From NCBI RefSeq assembly GCF_016862195.1, contig NZ_BOMM01000051.1, positions 171,689 through 235,688 on the forward strand: DNA of 64,000 nucleotides, in the 5' to 3' direction. The stretch comes from Paractinoplanes ferrugineus (GTDB lineage: Bacteria > Actinomycetota > Actinomycetes > Mycobacteriales > Micromonosporaceae). Positions 16,923-26,600 of the stretch are shown here, piece by piece. The notes beneath the pieces were generated by a model. It had not been told where the DNA came from, ran no database searches, and saw nothing but the letters and a program-made list of their open reading frames with translations. A program made the position numbers and the translations under genes. The number at the start of each line of letters is the position of its first letter. The first letter of the stretch is position 1.

Positions 16923-18510
16923 CACGGATTCCTTCCTCGGCGGCCTTCACCAACCCCGCGAACTCGTCGGCGAAACCGGGATAATCGGTGCGTGGCAGCC
17001 CACCGGCCACCAACAACGTACCGCTGCTGTTCTCCGACGTTGCTGGCAGGGCGCGGAACCAGACCCGGCGCCGGCGCCCGCTGAGCGAGAGCATCAGGCC
17101 GACGAGCCCGACCACGGCGCCGATCAGGATCAGGAACTGCGTCGGGTCGTACCGGATGGCCAGCGTGGCGTACGGCCTGGTGCCGACGAACTCCAGCTTG
17201 GTGCCGTCGTCCAGGGTCCAGCTCTCGCCGATCTTCAGCTCGTGCGGCCGCGCGCCGCTCACGTTCTTCAGGTCGCCGGTCGCGATCTGCCCCTGGTCGA
17301 GAGCGTAGACCGAGCCGGGCGTGCCCACGTCGAGACCGAGATCACCGCGGTAGGCGGTGAGGAACAACGCCGGCGCGTTCTCGGCCGGGAACGTCGATGC
17401 GGCGCCGGTGCCGACGGTCGGCAGGTAACGGCCCTCGAAGCCCATCTGCAGCGTGGCGTCACGCTTGTTGGTCTTGGGCTCGATGTTCACGTCCGGGAAC
17501 TGGGCGACGCCCTCGCTGGTGAACATCCCGTCGACCGGCAGGAACGGGACTGTCTTGGTCTGCGATTCGCCATAGCGGTCGGTGTAGCGCACGGTGACCG
17601 CGTATCCGTGGCCGATCAGGTGCACGTTGGCGTGGTGCAGCCGCAACGGGTCGTTGACCGTGAACCGGCGGGTCTTGATCGGGCCGCCGTTCTCGCTGAC
17701 CCCGACCGTGGCGTCGAAGCCCTTCGGCTGGCCGGTGTCCTGGTAACTGGCGGTGAACTTGTCCAGCTGAAGACAGAAGTTCGGCAGGTCGGCCGGGTCG
17801 ACGCGGGGACCGAGTGTCGAGTCGTCGTACTGCGCGAGGGCGTTGCAGAAGCCCTGGTCGGCACCCTGCACGAGGATGCGGTTGCCGTGCCAGCCGTACC
17901 AGTGCCCGAACCCGACCCCGATCAGCACGGCGAGCAGGGCGAGGTGGAAGAGCAGGTTGCCGGTCTCCTTGAGGTAGCCCTTCTCGGCGGAGACGGTCCA
18001 GCTGCCGTCCTCGTGCTCGCGCACCTTGCTGCGGAATCGGCGTTTGCGCAGCATGCGGGCAAGGTCGGCGGCCTGCCCGGCATACCGGATGTCCGATCTG
18101 TGCTGGGGCAGCCGCTCCAGCCGGCGCGGGGCGTCCGGCACGGCCTGCCGCAACGCGCGGACCTGATCCAGCAGTCGCGGCACCACGCAGCCGATGAGCG
18201 AGGTGAACAGCAGCAGGTAGATCGAGGCGAACCAGGGCGAGCCGTAGACCTCGAAACCGCCGACCCGCTCCAGGAACGGCGCGAGCTTCGGGTGCGCCGC
18301 GTAGTACTCGGTGACGCGCTGCGAGTCGACCGCACGCTGCGGGAAGATCGAGCCCGGAACGGCGGCCACGGCCAGGAGGAAGAGCAGGACCAACGCCGTA
18401 CGCATGGAGGTCAGCTGGCGCCACGAATTGCGCAACAGCGCCCACAGGCGGTTGACCGGACGCGGCGGCGGCGCCGCGGGCGGCGCCGGGCGTTCCTCCA
18501 CCACGGTCAC
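16846..18510 (-). CDS. resB: Cytochrome c biogenesis protein ResB
   Basis: This membrane protein of about 554 residues is the ResB partner of CcsB in the system II haem-lyase complex. Three membrane helices lie in the first half (TALVLLFLLAVAAVPGSIFP, the WFASIYLLLFTSLIGCVVPRLL segment and LLFHLALLAVLIGVGFGHW). A large extracytoplasmic domain and a fourth helix near residue 475 (LIGAVVGLVGLMLSL) complete it. Two Cys residues lie in the extracytoplasmic part. The GTG start overlaps the ccdA stop (GTGA). The C-terminal 26 codons overlap the start of ccsB in another frame. Confidence 0.92.
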   Translation of the reverse strand: MTVVEERPAPPAAPPPRPVNRLWALLRNSWRQLTSMRTALVLLFLLAVAAVPGSIFPQRAVDSQRVTEYYAAHPKLAPFLERVGGFEVYGSPWFASIYLLLFTSLIGCVVPRLLDQVRALRQAVPDAPRRLERLPQHRSDIRYAGQAADLARMLRKRRFRSKVREHEDGSWTVSAEKGYLKETGNLLFHLALLAVLIGVGFGHWYGWHGNRILVQGADQGFCNALAQYDDSTLGPRVDPADLPNFCLQLDKFTASYQDTGQPKGFDATVGVSENGGPIKTRRFTVNDPLRLHHANVHLIGHGYAVTVRYTDRYGESQTKTVPFLPVDGMFTSEGVAQFPDVNIEPKTNKRDATLQMGFEGRYLPTVGTGAASTFPAENAPALFLTAYRGDLGLDVGTPGSVYALDQGQIATGDLKNVSGARPHELKIGESWTLDDGTKLEFVGTRPYATLAIRYDPTQFLILIGAVVGLVGLMLSLSGRRRRVWFRALPATSENSSGTLLVAGGLPRTDYPGFADEFAGLVKAAEEGIRDGGAVQSTDGRDRPGLPGRDGSLRR

Positions 18511-19310
18511 AGCAGCGTCCCCCCGTTGAAGTCGAAGGTGGTCAGCAGCCAGACCAGGAAATGGTCCCAACCGCCGGTGACCAGCGCGATGCCAACAAGT
18601 ATGAGCAGGACGCCGCCGATCCGGGTCACCCAGCGGCTGTTCCGGCGAATGGCTTTGAAAACGCCGAGCAGCTTTTGAAAGAACAGCCCGAAAAGCACGA
18701 ACGGAATGCCCAGCCCCAGGCTGTACGCGAAGGCCAGCGTCGCCGCCCGGCCCGTTTCACCGGTGGTGGTGGCCAGCGCCAGCACCGTCATGAGGGTCGG
18801 GCCGGTGCACGGCAGCCAGGACAGCGCGAAGATCCCGCCGAAGATCGGCGCCCCGATCAGCCCGGCCGCCGGGAGCTTGCTGATCCGCATCTCCCGTTGC
18901 AGGCCCGGGATCCAGCCCAGATAGCCGAGGCCGAGCACGATGACCAGCACGCCGAGGGCGACGTTGAGGGCGTCCTGATGGCTCTTGAGCGTGAAGGCGA
19001 TATTCGCCACCAGGGTCACGAGCAGGGTGTACATGATCGCGAAGCCGAGCACGAAGAGGGAAGTCCCGGCGAGGACCCGGCTCCGGACCGACCGACGGGT
19101 CGCCACGGCCACGCCGCCTCCGCCCTGGGTCTCGGCTTCCTGACGGGCGTCGAGGTCCGAGCCGGCCAGCCCGGTGACGTACGACAGGTAGCCGGGCACC
19201 AGCGGCAACACGCACGGCGACAGGATGCTCACCAGGCCCGCGACGGCCGCGACCCCGATCGCCAGCACCAGGGGGCCGTCACCCGCTATGTCCGCGAAGC
19301 TCGACGCCAT
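18507..19310 (-). CDS. ccdA: Cytochrome c biogenesis thiol transporter CcdA
   Basis: This 267-residue, six-helix membrane protein passes electrons from cytoplasmic thioredoxin to extracytoplasmic TlpA/ResA. The two functional cysteines sit in LSPCVLPLVPGYLSY and LPCTGPTLMTVLALA. Its start shares one base with the stop of the thiol-disulfide protein gene (TGATG), and its stop overlaps resB. The order tlpA-ccdA-resB-ccsB is the standard actinobacterial system II set. Confidence 0.93.
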   Translation of the reverse strand: MASSFADIAGDGPLVLAIGVAAVAGLVSILSPCVLPLVPGYLSYVTGLAGSDLDARQEAETQGGGGVAVATRRSVRSRVLAGTSLFVLGFAIMYTLLVTLVANIAFTLKSHQDALNVALGVLVIVLGLGYLGWIPGLQREMRISKLPAAGLIGAPIFGGIFALSWLPCTGPTLMTVLALATTTGETGRAATLAFAYSLGLGIPFVLFGLFFQKLLGVFKAIRRNSRWVTRIGGVLLILVGIALVTGGWDHFLVWLLTTFDFNGGTLL

Positions 19311-19864
19311 CAGCCGGTCCCCTCCGCGGCGATCTTCTCGACCAGCGGCTGCAACTGCGCCTTCGTGGTCGCCGCCCGCAGCGCCACCGCGATCCGCCCC
19401 TCGCGGTCGAGGATCAGGGTGGCGGGCGTGCTGGTCTGGGTCACGTCGAATTTCAGCGCGACCTTGCCGTCGAAATCATAAATGCTCGGGTAGGTCACCC
19501 GGCCACGCTCGAACGCCTTGGCCGCGTCCCGGTCGTCGCGCGAGTTGATCCCGATGAACGTGACGCCCTTGGCCTGGGTGGCCTGGAAGGTGGTCTCCAG
19601 GTCGTCGGCCTCGGCCCGGCACGGCGCGCACCAGGAACCCCAGAAGTTGACCACCACGACCTTGCCGCGGTCCTGCGCGATGTCGTATTTTCCGCCGTCG
19701 AGCAACTCACCGGTGACCTCCGCGACCTGCGGACGCTGGGTCGGGGTGCACTCCACCACGGTGCCGGTGGTGGTGCACTTCTTCGCCCAGTTCTCCCCGC
19801 CGCAGCCGGCCAGGACGGTCGCCGACAGGGCGGCGACGGTCAGCAAGAGGGCGGCGCGGCGCAT
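19310..19864 (-). CDS. TlpA/ResA-like thiol-disulfide lipoprotein
   Basis: The 184-residue lipoprotein has a lipobox (TVLAGC, Cys about residue 20) and a thioredoxin fold with active site WCAPC in VNFWGSWCAPCRAEAD (about residues 78-82). The cis-proline region is TQTSTPATLIL. It likely reduces apocytochrome c CXXCH cysteines outside the membrane, fed by CcdA. Three further cysteines near the N-terminus (KKCTTTGTVVEC) are unusual for the family. The ATG at 19864 is two bases after the phosphatase stop. Confidence 0.9.
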   Translation of the reverse strand: MRRAALLLTVAALSATVLAGCGGENWAKKCTTTGTVVECTPTQRPQVAEVTGELLDGGKYDIAQDRGKVVVVNFWGSWCAPCRAEADDLETTFQATQAKGVTFIGINSRDDRDAAKAFERGRVTYPSIYDFDGKVALKFDVTQTSTPATLILDREGRIAVALRAATTKAQLQPLVEKIAAEGTG

Positions 19865-19866
19865 GG

Positions 19867-20514
19867 TCAAGCTCCCTTGGCGTTCTTCGCGGTCGCGGAC
19901 ATGGCCACCAGGTGGGCGGCCGGTTCGGCGTAGTCGATGCCGACCACCGTGGAGTCCTCGAAGTGGAACGAGGTGAGGCTGGCCAGGCCGCACTGCCGTT
20001 TCCGCGGGTCGTGCCAGAGCCGCTTCTTCTCCACGTAGCGCCGCAGCGTCCAGATCGGCAGCTGATGGGAGACGCAGAGGGCCTCGTGGCCCTCGGCGAC
20101 GACCCGGGCCGCCTGCACCGCCGCGAACATCCGCTGGGCGATCTGCAGGTAGGGCTCGCCCCAGGACGGGGTGACCGGGTCGCGCAGCACCCACCAGTGC
20201 CGCGGGTTGGTGAGCGCGCCGTCGCCGACGCCGACCGTCTTGCCCTCGAAGTAGTTGGCGCTCTCGATCAGCCGCACGTCGGAAGCGGTGTCGAGCTTGA
20301 ACTCGGCCGCGAACGGCGCAGCCGTCTCCTGCGCCCGCTCCAACGGGCTGGCCACGACATGGGTGATGTCGTGCCCGGCCAACGACTGGGCCGCGGCCTT
20401 GGCCATCTGGACACCGAGCTCGGACAGATGGAAGTCGGGCAGGCGCCCGTACAGGACCTTGGTGGGGTTGAAGACCTCGCCGTGCCGCAGCACATGCACC
20501 GTGGTTTTGCTCAT
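19867..20514 (-). CDS. Histidine phosphatase family protein
   Basis: This 215-residue member of the phosphoglycerate mutase-like superfamily has the catalytic LRHGE motif (residues 9-13) and a second histidine in CVSHQLPIW (about residue 145). A mutase role in glycolysis is unlikely; in actinobacteria this gene is a regular member of the hemL to ccsB cluster, with unknown substrate. ATG at 20514 overlaps the hemL stop (ATGA), so the longer upstream frame is rejected. Confidence 0.88.
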   Translation of the reverse strand: MSKTTVHVLRHGEVFNPTKVLYGRLPDFHLSELGVQMAKAAAQSLAGHDITHVVASPLERAQETAAPFAAEFKLDTASDVRLIESANYFEGKTVGVGDGALTNPRHWWVLRDPVTPSWGEPYLQIAQRMFAAVQAARVVAEGHEALCVSHQLPIWTLRRYVEKKRLWHDPRKRQCGLASLTSFHFEDSTVVGIDYAEPAAHLVAMSATAKNAKGA

Positions 20515-21839
20515 GCCTTGCTCCCGGCGGCCCGTGCCGCGTGCGGCAGAGCCGCCGCGATCTGCTCCAGCGCCGCGTCGTCCAGCGCCGTCGAGACGAA
20601 CCACGACTCGAAGGCGCTGGGCGGCAGATAGACCCCGCGCGCCAGCATCTCGTGGAAGAAGCCCTTGAAGGCGGCCGCGTCCTGGGTCTTCGCCGAGTCG
20701 TAATCGACCACCTCGGTCTCGGTGAAGAAGATCGAGAACATATTGCCGGCGTACGACAACCGGTGCGCGACGCCGGCCGCGGTCAGTGCCGCCGAGGCGA
20801 GTGCGCCGACCGTCGTGGCCAGCTCGTCGAGCCGCTTGTAGGCCGTCTCGTCGGCGAGCCGCAGCGAGGCCAGGCCGGCCGCGCAGGCCAGCGGGTTCCC
20901 GGAGAGCGTGCCGGCCTGGTAGACCGGGCCGGCCGGGGCGAGTCGCGACATGATCTCGCGGCGCCCGCCGAACGCGGCCGCGGGCAGGCCACCGCCCATC
21001 ACCTTGCCGAACGTGAACAGGTCGGCGTCGACCGGGTCGAGCCCGGCCCAGCCACCCGCCGACACCCGGAAGCCGGTCATCACCTCGTCGACGATCAGCA
21101 ACGCCCCGTGCGCGTGCGCGATCTCGGCGAGCCGCTGGTTGAAGCCCTCACGCGGCGGGACCACGCCCATGTTGCCGGCCGCCGCCTCGGTGATGATCGC
21201 GGCGATCTCGGTGCCGTTCTCGGCGAAGGCCGCCTCGACCGCGGCGACGTCGTTGTACGGCAGCACGATCGTCTCGGCCGTGGCGGCGCCGGTGACGCCG
21301 GGCGAGTCGGGCAGGCCGAGCGTGGCCAGCCCCGAGCCGGCCGCGGCGAGCAGGGCATCGACATGTCCGTGATAGCAGCCGGCGAACTTCACGACCTTGG
21401 CCCGCCCGGTGAAGCCGCGAGCCAGCCGGATCGCCGTCATCGTCGCCTCGGTGCCGGAGTTGACCAGGCGAACCTCATCGATCGGGGTGCGCCGCACGAT
21501 CTCCTCGGCCAGGTCGACCTCGCCCGCCGTCGGCGTGCCGAAGCTGGTGCCGCGGGCGGCGGCCTCCTGCACGGCGGTGACGATCTCGGGGTGCGCGTGG
21601 CCGTGGAGCAGCGGGCCCCACGAGCAGACCAGGTCGACATAACGCCGGCCGTCGGCGTCGGTCAGCCACGGTCCCTGGCCGGAAGACATGAATCGGGGCG
21701 TGCCACCGACCGCTCGGAACGCACGCACGGGTGAATTGACCCCGCCGGGCACGATGGCTGAGGCGCGGTCGAAGAGGGCCTGGGAGGCCGGGGCGTCCGG
21801 CGGGTACGGGACGCCCTCGGCGCGGTATGTGGTGGTCAC
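20511..21839 (-). CDS. hemL: Glutamate-1-semialdehyde 2,1-aminomutase
   Basis: This PLP enzyme of tetrapyrrole synthesis (about 442 residues from the GTG at 21839) converts glutamate-1-semialdehyde to 5-aminolevulinate. Landmarks are PGGVNSPVRAFRAVGG, GSEATMTAIRLARG written here as NSGTEATMTAIRLARG, and DEVMTGFRV. The PLP-lysine region is FTFGKVMGGGLPAAAFGG. GTG 21839 has GGGAG five bases upstream, whereas ATG 21851 lacks a site. It heads the coupled operon with cytochrome c maturation genes, linking haem supply to haem attachment. Confidence 0.93.
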   Translation of the reverse strand: MTTTYRAEGVPYPPDAPASQALFDRASAIVPGGVNSPVRAFRAVGGTPRFMSSGQGPWLTDADGRRYVDLVCSWGPLLHGHAHPEIVTAVQEAAARGTSFGTPTAGEVDLAEEIVRRTPIDEVRLVNSGTEATMTAIRLARGFTGRAKVVKFAGCYHGHVDALLAAAGSGLATLGLPDSPGVTGAATAETIVLPYNDVAAVEAAFAENGTEIAAIITEAAAGNMGVVPPREGFNQRLAEIAHAHGALLIVDEVMTGFRVSAGGWAGLDPVDADLFTFGKVMGGGLPAAAFGGRREIMSRLAPAGPVYQAGTLSGNPLACAAGLASLRLADETAYKRLDELATTVGALASAALTAAGVAHRLSYAGNMFSIFFTETEVVDYDSAKTQDAAAFKGFFHEMLARGVYLPPSAFESWFVSTALDDAALEQIAAALPHAARAAGSKA

Positions 21840-21985
21840 AGCGTCTCCCATTCTGGCAGCGACGGTCTTCTGCCGTCTCAAGAGGGTTGTCCAGATCGCT
21901 GGCCCGTCACACCAGCATGTCCCGTTCCGCGCCGCCCCAGAGCGCCCGGCGGGCAGATCCAAAGCTCGGGCGATAGGCTGAGCCG

Positions 21986-22315
21986 GTGGAGCGACCGGAG
22001 TTGACCATCGAGGTCGAGCGCACCCCCGAAGAGGTCGTCCTGCACCTCACCGGGGAGATTGACGTGCTTACGGTCACGAACCTCTCCGCCATCGTCAATG
22101 AGACCTTGGCCGAGCCTCCCGCGCGCATCGTCCTCGACATGGCGGGCGTCACATTTTGCGATTCCCAGGGTCTCGGCACCCTCGTCGTGCTCAGCCGTAA
22201 GGCCCAGCATGCCCGCGCGGTGCTCTCCCTGACCAACGTCGGCGAGTTCCTCATGCGCGTCCTCGACATCACCGGCCTGCGCAGCGCCCTCATGATCAGC
22301 TCGGTCTCGTCCTAG
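21986..22315 (+). CDS. STAS-domain anti-anti-sigma factor
   Basis: The 109-residue single STAS domain is of the SpoIIAA/RsbV type. It has the phosphorylatable serine in DMAGVTFCDSQGLGTLVV (residues about 49-66). Such proteins bind anti-sigma kinases when unphosphorylated. No cognate anti-sigma gene is adjacent; candidates in the window are the kinase/phosphatase fusion at 28.2 kb and unlinked RsbW-type kinases. It is divergent from hemL, with about 145 bases between them. The GTG start lacks a clear ribosome binding site. Confidence 0.88.
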   Translation: MERPELTIEVERTPEEVVLHLTGEIDVLTVTNLSAIVNETLAEPPARIVLDMAGVTFCDSQGLGTLVVLSRKAQHARAVLSLTNVGEFLMRVLDITGLRSALMISSVSS

Positions 22316-22325
22316 CCCGTCGCCC

Positions 22326-22356
22326 TTGCCTTGACGCCGGTGTGAAGGCCTACCGT
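22326..22356 (+). promoter_or_regulatory. MerR-type promoter with 20-bp dyad operator
   Basis: TTGCCT (22326-22331) and TACCGT (22351-22356) are separated by exactly 19 bases, the over-long spacer typical of MerR-activated promoters. Within it lies the imperfect dyad CCTTGACGCC/GGTGTGAAGG (22329-22348, eight of ten positions symmetric). The ATG of the merR gene is seven bases after the -10, so the transcript is probably leaderless and autoregulated. Confidence 0.7.
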
Positions 22357-22363
22357 CGGCGAC

Positions 22364-22741
22364 ATGTTGATCGGCGAGCTGGCTTCGCGCGCTAACACCA
22401 GCACCCGCACCCTGCGCTACTACGAGGAGCAGGGATTGGTGCGGCCGCGACGCGACGCGAACGGCTATCGACAGTACGACGACGCCGAACTGCGCGTGGT
22501 GCACGAGATCCGGTCGCTGCTCGCCGTCGGTTTCGGGCTCGACGACATCAAGCCGTTCGTCGCCTGCCTGCGGGCCGGCAACTCGGCCGGCCACGTGTGC
22601 CCCGACTCGGTGGCGGTGCTGCGCCGCAAGCTCGCCGAGGTGGACGGCTACCTTTCGCAGCTCACCGAGGTCCGGCGGCAACTGCACACCCAGTTGACCC
22701 AGGCCGTCGAACACCGGGAGACCCGATGCTCATCACTCTGA
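22364..22741 (+). CDS. MerR-family regulator (probable thiol/redox or drug sensor)
   Basis: The 125-residue MerR protein has a winged helix at residues 1-70 (IGELASRANTSTRTLRYYEEQ) and a coiled-coil dimer helix at about 80-115. Cysteines occur near residues 68 and 79 (FVACLRAGNSAGHVCPD) and at the very end (TRCSSL). They lie just before the dimer helix and at the tail, where redox or metal sensors carry ligands, but no known metal motif is matched. The stop overlaps the thioredoxin start by sixteen bases, so the pair forms one operon under the 19-bp-spacer promoter. Confidence 0.88.
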   Translation: MLIGELASRANTSTRTLRYYEEQGLVRPRRDANGYRQYDDAELRVVHEIRSLLAVGFGLDDIKPFVACLRAGNSAGHVCPDSVAVLRRKLAEVDGYLSQLTEVRRQLHTQLTQAVEHRETRCSSL

Positions 22742-23061
22742 CCGACGCCACCTTCGCCGACCTCGTGCTCCGCTCCGACCTGCCGTTCGTGGTCGACTTC
22801 TGGGCCGACTGGTGCCCACCGTGCGGCCCGATGGCGAAGACCCTGGCCGAGCTGGCCCCCGAATTCGTCGGCCGGCTGCGCATCGGCAAGATCAACGCGG
22901 ACGAGAACCCGGCGACGACCCGCGACTACCGCGTCATGTCCATGCCCACGTTGCTGTTCTTCACCGCCGGCAGCGTCACCGCCACCCTGGTCGGCGCCCG
23001 CCCGAAGTCGATGCTGCGGTCCGCCCTGACCAACTCCCTGACCCCGTACGTCAACCGCTGA
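22726..23061 (+). CDS. Thioredoxin
   Basis: This 111-residue cytoplasmic thioredoxin has active site WADWCPPCGPM (Cys about residues 29 and 32) in place of the usual WCGPC, plus the cis-proline loop MSMPTLLFF. The ATG at 22726 lies within the last codons of the merR gene, giving translational coupling. The CPPC site suggests a redox potential different from standard thioredoxins. With the MerR protein it looks like a self-regulated thiol stress unit. Confidence 0.92.
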   Translation: MLITLTDATFADLVLRSDLPFVVDFWADWCPPCGPMAKTLAELAPEFVGRLRIGKINADENPATTRDYRVMSMPTLLFFTAGSVTATLVGARPKSMLRSALTNSLTPYVNR

Positions 23062-23089
23062 CCCTCAGCGGCGGCCGACAAGCAGCGGG

Positions 23090-23638
23090 TCAGCCGCCCC
23101 AGCGGGCCTTCTCGAGAAGGGCAAGCGCCTCGGCACCGGCCTCGTCGCCGCCGGCTCGCAGCACCCGGGCGGCCTCGTCGACCGTCTCGGTCAGGCGCTG
23201 CCATTGGGCGTCGCGTTCCCGGGTGGCGTCGTTCTGGGCCTTGAGCTGCTGCGTCTTGGTCCACAGCTCGACGAAGATGGACACCTTCGCGCGCAGCACC
23301 CACGGGTCGAACGGCTTGGTGAGGTAGTCGACGGCGCCGACCGCGTAACCCCGCAGGGCGAGCTGGGCGTCGCGGTCGGCCGCGGTCAGGAACAGGATCG
23401 GTACGTGCCGGGTGCGCTCCCGCCGCTTGATGTGGCTGGCCGTCTCGAATCCGTCCATGTTGGGCATCTGCGCGTCCAGCAGGATGACCGCGAAGTCGTC
23501 CGTGAGCAGCTGTTTGAGCGCAGCCTCGCCACTCTCCACGGCGACCGCGGTCACCGGCAGGCCCTGGAGGATGGCCTCCAGGGCGAGCAGGTTGTCCTTC
23601 CGGTCGTCAACCAGCAGGGCTTTGGCGCGATCCGCCAC
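23090..23638 (-). CDS. Response regulator with receiver domain and coiled-coil tail
   Basis: The 182-residue protein has a receiver domain with all key residues: acidic pair in LVDDRKDN, phospho-Asp in LLDAQMPNMDGFE (about residue 55), Thr in LFLTAAD and Lys in DYLTKPFDP. Residues 120-182 form a helical, charged tail without a DNA-binding domain, so it likely acts through protein contacts. It lies eleven bases downstream of the giant hybrid kinase gene and is its probable partner. Confidence 0.9.
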   Translation of the reverse strand: MADRAKALLVDDRKDNLLALEAILQGLPVTAVAVESGEAALKQLLTDDFAVILLDAQMPNMDGFETASHIKRRERTRHVPILFLTAADRDAQLALRGYAVGAVDYLTKPFDPWVLRAKVSIFVELWTKTQQLKAQNDATRERDAQWQRLTETVDEAARVLRAGGDEAGAEALALLEKARWGG

Positions 23639-23649
23639 TCCCCTACCCC

Positions 23650-26600
23650 CTATCCGCGTTCCGGCTCGGTGGCTGTGTCGGCGTTCACCCAGCGGGCCAT
23701 CAGCTCGATCAGCTCGTCCAGGTCGACCGGCTTGGTGATGTAATCGCTCGCACCGGCGGCGAGGGCTGACTCCCGGTCACCGGGCATGGCCTTCGCGGTT
23801 AGGAAGACTACCGGCAGGTCGCGGAAGCGCTGGTTACGGCGGATGCCCCGGGTCGTCTCATAACCGTCCTGGTCGGGCATCATCGCATCCATCAGGACGA
23901 TGTCGACCTCCGGGTGTTCGGCCAGGATGCGTACGCCGTCGACGCCGTTGTCCGAGTACAGCACGTTCAGTCCGTGCATCTCGAGCGCGCTGGTCAGGGC
24001 GAACACGTTACGCACGTCGTCGTCGACGATGAGCACCGTGGCACCGTCGAGCTGCCGGCCGGCCGGACTGATCGACGTCTCGAGGTCGGCCCGCGGGGTG
24101 ATCACCGGCAGTTCCATCAGCGGCATGCCGACCGACTGCATCGGGCGTACGACAACCGTGTTGGACGGCTGCGACGGCAGGGCGAGCCCCGGCGCCGACT
24201 CGGGCGTCAGCGCGTCCGGGACGTACAGCGTGAAGGTCGATCCTTCGCCCGGGACCGACGAGACGACGATCGTGCCGCCGAGCAGGGACGCGAACTCCCG
24301 ACTGATCGACAGGCCGAGGCCGGTGCCGCCGTACTTCCTGGTGGTCGTGCCGTCGGCCTGCTGGAACGGCTCGAAGATGAGCGCCAGCTTCTCGTCGGAG
24401 ATGCCGATGCCGGTGTCGGCGACCGCGAACGCCACCACCTGCCCGGCCTGGCTCAGCGCCGGGATGTCGAAGTCGGTGGTGGGCGGCGCCGCGAAGATGC
24501 TCAGCGTGACCGAGCCGGCGTCGGTGAACTTCACCGCGTTGGACAGCAGGTTGCGCAGGATCTGCTGGAGCCGCTGACCGTCGGTGACTATCGAGGCCGG
24601 CAGGCCGGCCGCCACGTCGACCCGGAAGTCGAGGCTCTTCTCCTGCGCCTGCGGGACGAAGGCCTGCTCGACGTACGACCGGATGCCGTCGAAGTCGATC
24701 TGGTCGACGTCGACGTCCATCCGGCCCGCCTCGATCTTGGCGAGGTCGAGGATGTCATCGATCAGCGAGAGCAGGTCGGAGCCGGCGCTGTGGATCGTGC
24801 GGGCGAACTCGATCTGCTTGTCCGACAGGTTCCGCTCGGAGTTGTCGGCGAGCAGCCGGGCCAGCAGCAGCAGCGAGTTGAGTGGCGTGCGCAGCTCGTG
24901 ACTCATGTTGGCCAGGAACTCCGACTTGTAGGCACTCGCCCGGGACAGCTGCTGCGCCTTCTCCTCGAGGCCGAGCCGGGCCTGCTCGATCTCGAGGTTC
25001 TTCGTCTCGATGTTCGCCTTCTGCTCGCTGAGCAGCTGCGCCTTGTCCTCAAGCTCGGCGTTGGTGCGCTGGAGCTCGGCCGACTGGTCCTGCATCTCCC
25101 GGGCGAGCCGCTGCGACTGGGAGAGCAACTCCTCCGTACGCCGGTTGGCCTGGATGGTGTTGAGCGCGACGCCGATGGTGGCGACCAGCCGCTCCAGGAA
25201 CGTCAGGTGTAGCCCGGAGAACGCGGCGACGGAGGCGAACTCGATGACGCCGAGCATCTCGCCCTCGAACAGCACCGGGAGCACGACCAGGTCGTTCGGC
25301 GGCATTGACATCAGACCCGAGCGCATGGTCAGGATGCCGTCGTGGGTCGCGCGGACCCGGATCGTACGGCGGGAGACCGCGGCCTGGCCGACCAGGCCCT
25401 CACCCGGCCCGAACGTGACCTCGTGGTTGCGGGCGACGTAGCCGTAGGAGGCGGCCAGCCGCAGGCGCATGACCGCCTGCTCGTTGTCGACCAGGAAGAA
25501 CGCGCCGAGCTGGGCGTCGACGAGCGGTGTCACCTCGGTCATGATCATGCGGCAGACCTCGCCGAGATCGCGCTGGCCCTGCAGCAGGCCACCGATGCGG
25601 GCCAGGTTGGAGTCGAGCCAGCCCTGCTCGGCGTTCGCCTTGGTGGTCTCGCGCAAGGTGACGATCATCTGGTTGATGTTGTCCTTGAGCTCGGCGACCT
25701 CGCCCTGGGCCACGACCGCGATGCTCTGGGTCAGGTCACCGCGGGTCACGGCGGTGGACACCTCGGCGATCGCCCGCAGCTGCGTGGTGAGCGTGGAGGC
25801 CAGCTGGTTCACGTTGTCGGTGAGGTCCTGCCAGGTGCCGGACACGCCCTTGACCTGGGCCTGGCCGCCGAGCTTGCCCTCCACGCCGACCTCCCGGCCG
25901 ACCCGGGTGACCTCGGTGGCGAAGCTGGAGAGCTGGTCGACCATCGTGTTCACGGTGTCCTTGAGCTCGAGGATCTCCCCCCGGGCGTCGACCGTGATCT
26001 TCTGCGACAGGTCGCCCTTGGCCACCGCCGTGGTCACCGAGGCGATGTTTCGCACCTGGGCGGTGAGGTTGGACGCCATGTAGTTGACGTTGTCGGTGAG
26101 GTCGCGCCACGTGCCGGCCACGCCCCGCACCTGGGCCTGACCACCGAGTTTGCCTTCCGAGCCGACCTCGCGGGCGACTCGGGTGACCTCGTCGGCGAAC
26201 GACGACAGCTGGTCGACCATGGTGTTCACGGTGTTCTTCAGCTCGAGGATCTCGCCCTGCGCGTCGACCGTGATCTTCTGCGACAGGTCACCCTTGGCGA
26301 CCGCGGTCGAGACCTGGGCGATGTTTCGCACCTGGGCGGTCAGGTTGGACGCCATCGAGTTGACGTTGTCGGTGAGGTCGCGCCACGTGCCGGCCACGCC
26401 CCGCACCTGGGCCTGACCACCCAGCTTGCCCTCGGTGCCGACCTCCCGGGCCACTCGGGTGACCTCGTCGGCGAACGACGACAGCTGGTCGACCATCGTG
26501 TTGACGGTGGTCTTGAGCTCGAGAATCTCACCGCGGGCGTCGACCGTGATCTTCTGTGACAGGTCACCCTTGGCCACCGCCGTGGTCACCGACGAGATGT

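Noticed and set aside
16906..18678. 590-codon plus-strand open frame
   Set aside because: Antisense shadow of resB; composition is not protein-like and resB and its neighbours are well supported.
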